Positions 48,080 through 56,086 of a stretch of DNA of 64,000 nt are shown one piece after another. Within the stretch, counting starts at the first letter, position 1, and each line of letters starts with the position of its first letter. The DNA is from Phytophthora sp. 'mugwort' (lineage: Eukaryota; Oomycota; Peronosporomycetes; Peronosporales; Peronosporaceae), in assembly GCA_033558025.1 (NCBI GenBank), contig JAUCEF010000017.1, positions 1,054,001 through 1,118,000 on the forward strand. The letters are read 5' to 3'. The translations under genes and the position numbers were made by a program. The notes beneath the pieces were generated by a model that saw nothing but the letters and a program-made list of their open reading frames with translations, searched no databases and was not told where the DNA came from.

Positions 48080-49429
48080 GTGGCGTCTCACCATTGGTTG
48101 GAAGTCTATGTGACACGCCTTCTTTTCCGCTTAAGTACTCATTCTAGAATCCGCCGGCTCTTCTGTGCGATTGTTGGTGTGGCGGGAAGCGCTTTCGAGG
48201 TGAAAATCGACGATGCTGAGTCGGTTTCAGCGTTGAAGGAGGGGATCTGGAATAAAATTAAAGATAAGTTTATACACGACGATAAATTCAGGAGTGTCGT
48301 TGCATCGGACCTGCAGCTCCTCCTGGCGAAGGAGGGCGACGCGTGGCTGCCGGACGATGATACTCTGGACGTGGTGCTTCAGAGCAGAGATGTTTCTTCC
48401 TATGTGAAGATGCGCGCGTCGTGGAAGCTGTCCAAACCAAGCCTCTTTGGGCCGAACGTGTCGCTCGGAGAGGACGTGATTCACGTGCTGGTGGTGGTTC
48501 CGGAGGGTGCAGTTGGTTCAGCGAGCGAGACTTCCAGGATGGATCAAGTGGTCCAAGAGGTGCACGAAATTCACGCGCAAACTGTGCTGACCAAACGCAA
48601 GACATATACCCACTCGAAGGTGGGCTCAACCGAGTACGAGGAACTTCTGGACGCCTTCAACATTACGGTGAAACCTGTGCGTAAGACTACTGCAAAGTGG
48701 GATGAAGTCAAGGGGTTCACATGCGACATGAAACTCAGCGAGGAGAAGCAGAAAGATGAATATCGCGAGTATGTTGACAGCAACATTGGCGAGATTCTCC
48801 AGGAGAAAAAGCTTTGCGTGTTTGGTGTGGAAAATACGACAGATATTCTCCGAGTTGTTGTCAAGGGCTCCAACATTGAGCTCCGAGGTCGCACCGATCT
48901 TCTCATACTCAGTGATATCGTCATGGAGAGCGCGGATTATGCGCAGGACTTGCCTGAAGTGAAGATGCTGATTGAAGCGAAGAAAAAGGTTGAAAGACAA
49001 TCTGTCTTCCAGGCGATGTCAGAACTAATTGCTCTCGATCTGCTCGCCGACGACCCAGTGGTTGCACTACTTACTGACTTCAACGGCGGTTGGCGGTTCT
49101 TCTGGATCGCTGGGAAGGAAAACAATACTACTTGTGTTAACAGAGTGAACATTACGAATCCAGGTGAAGCTTTCGAGTTGATCAGGCAGCTACTGAAGCC
49201 TACTGATACTACGGATCTCATGACCCCAGTGCTCCAAGACCCTGTGAAGCGTCAGAAGCTATTCCGGGTGCTGCCGTCCATCAGCGAGGCCAGTGAAAGT
49301 GGCGGGATTCGTGAGAGCATCGAACGATACTATGACATCGCCAGTATATTAGGTCCCGACATGGACATGGCGCGTGCTGTGGCTAGGCAGGTCACTCGAT
49401 CTATTCCCACGTTGAGTTATTTCAGCTGA
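48080..49429 (+). CDS. Crinkler (CRN)-type effector, start codon apparently lost
   Basis: Plant-pathogen effector family; the N-terminal domain is linked to translocation and the C-terminal domain acts in the host cell. The family start region LFCAIVGVAGSAFEV lies at residues 27-41 of this open frame, followed by an LxLFLAK-like block (LQLLLAKEG, 79-86), DxWL and the HVLVVVP motif (135-141). CRN proteins normally start two or three residues before LFCA. Here that position is ATC (48149-48151) and no in-frame ATG exists upstream, only the GTG at 48080. The C-terminal half has GRTDLLI (D273), IEAKKK (E299, K301) and a following QAMSEL, the arrangement of a PD-(D/E)xK nuclease-like domain. The frame is otherwise intact. 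It may be silent, start elsewhere by splicing, or use a non-ATG start. Confidence 0.78.
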   Translation: MASHHWLEVYVTRLLFRLSTHSRIRRLFCAIVGVAGSAFEVKIDDAESVSALKEGIWNKIKDKFIHDDKFRSVVASDLQLLLAKEGDAWLPDDDTLDVVLQSRDVSSYVKMRASWKLSKPSLFGPNVSLGEDVIHVLVVVPEGAVGSASETSRMDQVVQEVHEIHAQTVLTKRKTYTHSKVGSTEYEELLDAFNITVKPVRKTTAKWDEVKGFTCDMKLSEEKQKDEYREYVDSNIGEILQEKKLCVFGVENTTDILRVVVKGSNIELRGRTDLLILSDIVMESADYAQDLPEVKMLIEAKKKVERQSVFQAMSELIALDLLADDPVVALLTDFNGGWRFFWIAGKENNTTCVNRVNITNPGEAFELIRQLLKPTDTTDLMTPVLQDPVKRQKLFRVLPSISEASESGGIRESIERYYDIASILGPDMDMARAVARQVTRSIPTLSYFS

Positions 49430-49516
49430 TTCTCCCTTCGGCATGCTGCACTAATAAATTGCTTTTTATCATGATTTTTTTAATCTTGACAAATATAAAG
49501 TTAATAGTATATAAAG

Positions 49517-49729
49517 ATGACGTACTCACCCGATCAATATCTCGCTAACAAAGAGCGTATCAAGGAAGCGCAGAAGCGCTACTACCAGCGCACGCGCGAA
49601 GCTCGTCTATCCTATCAAAAGGGGTATGACGATAAGAATAGGGACCAAATTCGAACACGCAAGCGGAAGCCCAAATGCGAACTTAGTGCCAGTGAAACCG
49701 AACTTAACGCTGAAAACGAACTTAGTTAG
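49517..49729 (+). CDS. Polinton small basic protein
   Basis: 70 residues, MTYSPDQYLANKERIKEAQ, rich in lysine, arginine, glutamate and tyrosine. Looks like one long charged helix followed by a polar tail (LSASETELNAENELS). Its homologue in copy 1 is at 23694-23498. A TATATAAAG motif at 49508-49516 touches the ATG. No function is known to me; its composition would fit nucleic-acid binding. Confidence 0.7.
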   Translation: MTYSPDQYLANKERIKEAQKRYYQRTREARLSYQKGYDDKNRDQIRTRKRKPKCELSASETELNAENELS

Positions 49730-49776
49730 TTAATTAATTTTTTTTCTCACATAAAAAGTCAATCCGTATATAGACA

Positions 49777-50403
49777 ATGACTGACGGTACCACGCTTACG
49801 ATTTTGAAGGATGCCCTCGGCGACCTTAGCCGGTACCATTCGTCTGGGTGGTTCTGGCATGCAGTAGAGGGCGAATGGATACCTATAGGTAAAACGCAAG
49901 TTTATCCGTGCCCTGGCTATCGACCTAATGTCAACCCACGGTGTTATTGCAACACCCCGATCAAGCGACACTTCCTTATTATCGACATCGATGAGAACCA
50001 TCACTTCGTTGGTTCAGAGTGTGTTAAGCTCTTTGGTGGCCACTATAAGGTGTGCCTCGGCTGCCAATGTCGGTACCGAGGTAGCTACAAATATTGTAAG
50101 GAGTGTCGAGACCGTGGTCTGACTTCTTTTAGTGAGACGAAGTTAGCATTTGGTAAGTACAGAAATCGAAAGCCAGAGTCGCTATTAGGAGTGGATGACT
50201 CCTACATTCACTTCCTATTTAAGTGTGATATCGTATCTGAAGCCTCTAGACTGGATTTAGCTCGTAATTTACTCCCAAGAACTGTCATTGGAGGCAAAGA
50301 CAAGTACAGTGATAAGACATTCAATTGGGTCAAGGCTCACGATCCAAAATATTATCGCTGGTTGCAAATGCGCGACAGACCCTACGTCAAGTATTTGAAT
50401 TAA
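49777..50403 (+). CDS. Polinton zinc-site protein with ExoX-C-like domain
   Basis: 208 residues from the ATG at 49777, 4 bases after a TATATAG. Cysteine pairs CYC, CLGCQC and CKEC (residues about 53-115) form one or two zinc sites. The C-terminal half has LAFGKYRNRKPESLLGVDDSYIHFLFK and then DPKYYRWLQMRDRP, which resembles two D-x-x-Y-x-x-(F/W)L repeats of the exonuclease X C-terminal/DUF3820-type domain found in some phages and large DNA viruses. No exonuclease DEDD core is present, so it is more likely a DNA- or protein-binding accessory factor. Located between the basic protein and PolB. Confidence 0.55.
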   Translation: MTDGTTLTILKDALGDLSRYHSSGWFWHAVEGEWIPIGKTQVYPCPGYRPNVNPRCYCNTPIKRHFLIIDIDENHHFVGSECVKLFGGHYKVCLGCQCRYRGSYKYCKECRDRGLTSFSETKLAFGKYRNRKPESLLGVDDSYIHFLFKCDIVSEASRLDLARNLLPRTVIGGKDKYSDKTFNWVKAHDPKYYRWLQMRDRPYVKYLN

Positions 50404-50516
50404 TTAATTTCGAAATTTTTTGTATGAGGCTAAGATATAAAGTCGATCCTGATACAGATCCAATAATTATAAAGTCATTTCCACGGGAATAATATTGCCA
50501 AGAATAAATAGGCAAC

Positions 50517-50688
50517 ATGTTTGCATACGAGCTCGAAGGTCTAAAGAGATTGAATATTGATGCTGTTCGCTGGGGCAGCACCTATCGCGTTAAGGTGCGT
50601 GGTAGAACTGGTAAGATGGTTTATGTTAGCAACGTTTCCCGTCCGACCAATCAGAAGCTGCTAGCAAAGCAATCTCTGTCGAGACTCT
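50517..50688 (+). CDS. Small reading frame before PolB, possible PolB N-terminus
   Basis: 56 residues starting MFAYELEGLKRLNID and containing YRVKVRGRTGKMVYV. Copy 1 has the equivalent MLPYEGLRRLD and YLVKMRGRTGKMV just before its PolB. The stop TGA at 50686-50688 is 10 bases before the PolB ATG. In the PolB frame, the sequence before that ATG is also open for several codons (SVETLKKHM), so one base change could join the two. It may be either the true N-terminus of PolB separated by a frameshift or a small protein translated just ahead of it. Confidence 0.5.
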
Positions 50689-50698
50689 GAAGAAGCAC

Positions 50699-53600
50699 AT
50701 GTCCCCGAATTACAAGACTGACCCCAAGTATCGTTTCTACAACGGAAAACACATGGAGTCGCACCTGTATGAAGGTATCCAGCCCACTGAGTTCTACGAC
50801 AAGCTCGAGAACGTGTTTGCTAGCCAAACTAACGCTTTCAAGGTAAACATTGCTCTTGGCTACGATCTCGTAAGCCTAACGGATGGTAGTTTTACCCAGT
50901 ACTGGCACCCAAATCTGGCTAACACTTACGTATTTAAGACCCCTGTTGCTATCAACAGTCGATCTGACATTCGTAAGAAAATTATCTCAGAGATCAGGTC
51001 GATGGAGTTGGCTAACACGCTGAACTACCCCAAATCGGGGTATAAGCTGAAGTCAATTACTGGGTTCAAAATTTACATCTACTTTCGCGAGCATGCACTC
51101 GGCGATAGCGAAGCTGTTATCCCACAGATTATCCGCGATAACAAGCACGTAATCAACTTCCCCAAGACCAACAACAAGTGTGTGTTCCACTGTATCGCAT
51201 GGTACTTACATCAGCATGCTAAGAAAGATCCTCGTCGGATCCAGGCCCAAGTGAAGGAAGTATTCAAGTGCTACTGCTCCTACAAGGGTATCAGCTATAC
51301 GCTTAGTCTGTTCCGTAGCTTTAAGCCGATTGACCTTCTACAGCTCGACGAGCTTGAGGAATGCTTTCATTTCGGTATTAACGTCTACTCAATGGATGTA
51401 AAGACCGGTAATGCTGAGTGTATCCGTCGTTCGGAGAGAGAAGGAGTGGCTATGGATATTCTATCACATGAGAACGATGCTTTGTACATCAAGAACGTTG
51501 ATATGCTTCAGTCCAAGTACCAATGCTCGAAGTCTGAAATGATTTTCGTTAGCTCTACTAAGCTACGCGACCATGCCAAAAATCAGTGTGAGCTTGTAAA
51601 CATCGAGAGCTTTCCAGCTGAACCAACTATCTATAGACCAGCCCCAAACACTATTCGATCAATGCTAAACAAGTACTCCATCAAGGGCATTGATCAGTAC
51701 CTAGATCATTATCTCGTGCATGACTTTGAGGCCATTCTTAAGCTAATTATGACACAGCATGGTGAGAATACTGTCTTCACCAATGAGCATATTCCCGTAT
51801 CAGTATCTGTATCGGATTGCTTAACCGAGGAGGTGCGTTGCTTCGTCAGCGATGAACCGAAGATGCTACTAACGGACATGTTCGAATATATTCACCAGGT
51901 ATCGATCAAGATCCAGCAGTACAACGTGCACAAGTACGAGATCCTCCTGCGGAAAATTATCGATGCTCACGGCTTGACTGGTATGGAGATTCCAGGTGCT
52001 AACCTCGATAAGACCTATAAGATGATCGATGTGGATGGTTGGATTAAGGAAGGGAAATATGCCAGCTTCTTCGACTTCCATAGCACCCTCGGGTTTGGTA
52101 AGCAGAGGTCTGACTATGGTAGGATTAAGCAGCACCTTGATCAAGTACCAGTGCTTGGGTTCAACAGCGGTCGCTACGATGTAAATCTGATTAAGAACGA
52201 TCACTTCGCCGTTATTGGTACAGACAACATCAAATCGGTAATCAAAAATCCTAGCTACATGTGCATTGCGACCTCGAACATGAAAATGCTCGATATTAGC
52301 AACTATGTACCAGCTGGTACGAGCTATGCAAAGTACCTCAGCTCATATTTAGGCGACTGCAAATGCGACAACAAGATTCGATGTGTCTGCGGCTTAGGTA
52401 AGGGCATTTTCCCGTACGAGTTCATTACCTCGCTCAACGTTCTTAGTCAGACTACGATTCCTCCTAAGTCAGCTTTCGATAGCGATCTCCGTGGAACTAG
52501 CATCAGCGATGATGACTATAAGCGCGTGCAATTCGTCTGGGAGCACTATGGGATGAAGTCGATCAAGGACCTGCTGATCTGGTACAACAACTTGGATGTG
52601 GTACCTTTCAGCAAGGCCATCAAGGCCCGATTCAGCGTGAGTTGTTCAAGCGTTTTGAACTTGACATGTTTGCAGATGGTGTATCCCTACCAGGTCTCTC
52701 GGAGAAGGTCATGTATCAAACATGCTTCGACAAGCTCCAATATCCTAGCAAGACGTCTCCTCAAGCGTTTCGATTCCCTAGCAAGCGTATGAGTGGCTAC
52801 AAGAGTTAGGATGTTGAGGCTAAGCGCGAGTTTGGTATGACGTTAGGACACCTAGATATACTGTTAAATCAACAGAAGTATCTTTGTGGTCTTTGCTACG
52901 GTCTTTGAGCACTGAAACTGTCTCAGCTGATCGAATCAATAACAAACTTGGGCACATCGACGGCAACATATTGATTAGTTGTATTTCATGCAACACCGCT
53001 CGTAAGGATATGTCTCTCAAGGGTTTCCGCTACAAGAAGCTGCTCGAGTTCAACTCAGAGCGACTGGTCTATTCCATTGACAAGGAGGAGAAGGACATCT
53101 ACGGTAAGATGAAAGCTAACATTGCTGGTGGTCCATCCATTATCTTCAACCGCTATGCTAAGCGCAATGAGACGAAGATTCGTGGTGGGAAGATGTGTAA
53201 GAAGGTAATCGGGTACGATGCTAATGCTCTATATCTCTGGGCTCTCGGTAATGACATGCCATGCGGAAGACTTACAACTATCGAAGCTTATCCAGACATT
53301 GTTGAGGACATCAAGAACGATAAGATCTTCGGCTTTCTCGAGTGTGATATTCAGACACCAGAACACTTGAAGCAGTATTTCGGTGAGATGACCCCCATCT
53401 TCAAAAATACACTGATTGACTGTACGGATGAGAGTATCATTGGTAAGCATATGTATGACTACAACCAAACACGAGAGAAAAGCAGATCGAAGCCAGCTCG
53501 CAAATTGATTGGTAGCTACTTTGGTGAGAAGATCCTAATCTACACGCCTTTGCTCAAGTGGTACCTATCTCATGGTATGGAAATCACCCAGACATACAGC

Positions 53601-54500
53601 TTCATCAAAGCTAGCTCACACAAGGCATTTGCTCCATTCATGGAAGCGGTGTCTAGCGCTCAGCGAGAGGGTGATGTTGACAAGTCCAAGGCTATGATTG
53701 CTGAGATGATGAAGCTAGTAGGCAATAGTGCTTTCGGTCGATCTGGAATGGACATGAGCAAGCACAAGGAAATTAAGTATGAGTCAGATAAGAAGGCAAT
53801 TGCTTCAAAGATTGAGCACTTCACCTTTCATGGATTAGAGGAGCTCAACGATGCTTGCGAGCTTACTATGATGATGCGCAGGCTTAAGAACAAGAACCCT
53901 ATCCATTTGTCGATTGCTATCTACCAGCTCGCTAAGCTACGCATGCTCCAGTTCTACTATGATTGCATCGACTTTTACTTCGATCGTTCAGACTTTCAGT
54001 ATCAGGAGACGGATACGGACTCGGCCTACATCGCGTTCAGTTGTGATAATCCGTTCCAAGACTGTATCAAACCTGATCTACGTGAGCACTTCAAACAGCA
54101 CAAGTATGATTGGTTCCCACGTGATTATAACACGGATGTGGCTAAGTTTGATCGTCGTACCCCTGGTCTATTTAAGGATGAATGGTCAGGTGATGCTATG
54201 GTCTCATTATCCTCCAAGAACTACATCTGCTATCTACCAGACGAATCGTACAAGGTCAAGGTTTCAGCCAAGGGTGTGCAACAGGGTCGTGGACGCAATA
54301 GTGATGTTCTTAGCCCTAATGGGTTCGAGTCTGTTGTGCGAGATCGTATCACACTTCAAGGCACTAACAAGGGGTTTAGATTGTCGAAAGAGACTAAATC
54401 TATCATCACCTACAGTCAGACAAAGACAGCGCTATCATATTTCTACGACAAGCGGCGTGTACTTGAGTATGGTATTACTACCGTAGCTCTTGATATTTAA
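50699..54500 (+). pseudogene. Polinton protein-primed family B DNA polymerase with HNH-like insertion (frameshifted)
   Basis: Replicates the element, primed by a terminal protein. The N-terminal domain includes NNKCVFHCIAWYL (a cysteine/histidine block found in this family). The 3'-5' exonuclease has VHDFEAI (Exo I, about 51716), LGFNSGRYDVNLI (Exo II) and YNNLDVV (Exo III, 52590). A CxxC then SADRIN...GHIDGNILISCISCNTARKDM segment (52890-53010) is HNH/endonuclease VII-like. The polymerase has motif A YDANALYLWAL (53215), motif B KLVGNSAFGRSGMD (53715) and motif C DTDSAY (54016), with an open end at 54500. Breaks: a frame change near 52640, a TAG at 52807 and a frame change near 52900. All known catalytic residues remain, so the damage looks recent or may partly be sequence error. 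Confidence 0.88.
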
Positions 54501-54546
54501 TCGCTATCCAAGCTATCACATTTTTTATGTCCATCTAACATATACC

Positions 54547-55755
54547 ATGGATGAGATACTTACGAAACTTTGCTATGACCCTAAAACCGGCTATATCGGT
54601 GCTCAGGCTCTACATGAGAAGGCTCGTGAGTTAGATCCCAAGATAACTCTAAAACTGGTGAAGGATTGGTATGCTACACAGTCAGAAATTCAGAGATTCC
54701 AAGAGCAAAAGCAGAGATTCGATGGGTTCAAAATCGCCTCACATAACCCGAATTCTTGGCAAATCGACCTTGCGTTCTGGGGAAAACAACCGATTCTGAC
54801 TGGTATCAACATTAACTCCCGCATCGGGTACGCAAAACTTTTATCGAATAAGACAGCTGCTACAGTATTGATATCACTAAAAGCTTTCATCCGATCTTAT
54901 AACGTAGATATTATCATAAGCGACAATGGGTCTGAGTTCATGAACTCAAAAGCTCAGCAATTATTTAAAGCAAAGAAGATCGAACACTTCAACAATGAGC
55001 CTGGTGATCACGGTACTATGGGGAAAATCGAGCGCTTCAATAGAACGCTGAAGCAGAGACTAACCAAAATGTCTCCCAAGAGGATTACGCAAAAGCTCAT
55101 CAGCGACATTATTACTAACTACAACACCACTTCTCATCGATCAATTGGAATGACACCCAATGAAGCCAAAGGCAAGGTAATTGAGGCTGAGTTGAACCAT
55201 AACCAAGCAGAAGCTGATAAAATTGATAATGAGCTCGAGATTGGTACCAATGTCCTTTACCGACTAAAGAAGAGGACGTTTGATAAGGAAGCTGCTAGGT
55301 GGAGTAAAGCCGTGTACTCGATTGTTGGAATGGATGGTTATCGCGTCCAAATCAAGTCAAAAAATGGGCACACACTCTACAAGGCTCCCAATGATCTCAA
55401 GATGGTGCAATCGGCGACGACTGAAGCAACCATCAACCGAGGTGATATCCTTGAAGCAGAGAAGATCTTAGACCACAAAAAGTTGCGAGCTGGAAAGTAC
55501 AGATACTTGGTTCAGTGGGTTGGTAATGAACCTGATTCCTGGGAGCCAGTCTCAAATCTCCGTTTAATAAACAAAAACAGAAGATCGACTCTTGAACTGG
55601 GAGGCAACAACAAAAAAATGAGTTATAATCAGCTTGTAAATAAATTCGATAGAGACATACTCTGTAAGCTTTTGACTCAAGTATACTATTTGAATTTTTT
55701 TGGGGAGATTTTTGAAAAAATATATGACTTGATATATATAGTAATCCCTTCATAA
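54547..55755 (+). CDS. Polinton integrase (rve, DD35E) with chromodomain
   Basis: 402 residues from the ATG at 54547 (CATATACC just upstream); copy 1 starts at the same residue, supporting this start. The retroviral-type catalytic core has D74 (WQIDLAFWG), D126 (IISDNGSEF) and E162 (GKIERFNRTLKQR), spaced D-x51-D-x35-E. A canonical H2C2 zinc domain was not seen in the N-terminus. Residues about 300-345 form a chromodomain (RYLVQWVGNEPDSWEPVSNL) that could guide insertion to marked chromatin. The last 50 residues are hydrophobic/aromatic. The frame is complete. The TAA overlaps the next ATG as TAATG. Confidence 0.92.
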   Translation: MDEILTKLCYDPKTGYIGAQALHEKARELDPKITLKLVKDWYATQSEIQRFQEQKQRFDGFKIASHNPNSWQIDLAFWGKQPILTGININSRIGYAKLLSNKTAATVLISLKAFIRSYNVDIIISDNGSEFMNSKAQQLFKAKKIEHFNNEPGDHGTMGKIERFNRTLKQRLTKMSPKRITQKLISDIITNYNTTSHRSIGMTPNEAKGKVIEAELNHNQAEADKIDNELEIGTNVLYRLKKRTFDKEAARWSKAVYSIVGMDGYRVQIKSKNGHTLYKAPNDLKMVQSATTEATINRGDILEAEKILDHKKLRAGKYRYLVQWVGNEPDSWEPVSNLRLINKNRRSTLELGGNNKKMSYNQLVNKFDRDILCKLLTQVYYLNFFGEIFEKIYDLIYIVIPS

Positions 55756-56045
55756 TGTGTTCCAGCTGTTTAGAAAAGGACCGTGAGCTTGCTAAGCTAC
55801 GGCGAAAGTTGTGGATCATCCAGGAAGTGAGCCGAATTAAAAACGAGTTACTGAATCTTGATGCAGCTTCAAATTTTCGTAAGACAGTAGTTAACCGTAA
55901 GTATCGATACGAATTGGAGACAATATTTGGCGTTTCATTCCACTGTATCAAGGATCGTTATCTAAGCCTTCTCAATGAGCGAAATCACATCTGTCATTCT
56001 TATGTCTCATTTCGTCATGACTCAGTCATGCCAAGCTACTGGTAA
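55755..56045 (+). CDS. Polinton small CxxC protein
   Basis: 96 residues, MCSSCLEKDRELAKLRRKL: an N-terminal cysteine pair followed by a charged coiled helix, then RKYRYELETIFGVSFHCIKDRYLSLL and an HxCHSY end. It starts on the last base of the integrase gene. Copy 1 carries a degraded homologue (18694-18409). Possibly a small zinc- or disulfide-linked factor; function unknown. Confidence 0.6.
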   Translation: MCSSCLEKDRELAKLRRKLWIIQEVSRIKNELLNLDAASNFRKTVVNRKYRYELETIFGVSFHCIKDRYLSLLNERNHICHSYVSFRHDSVMPSYW

Positions 56046-56086
56046 TTATCTACTCATTTTTTTATGATTCTGATGATATAGACACA

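Noticed and set aside
52884..53020. The PolB insertion as an intein
   Set aside because: No intein start cysteine/terminal His-Asn pattern, and it is not placed at a conserved polymerase motif.
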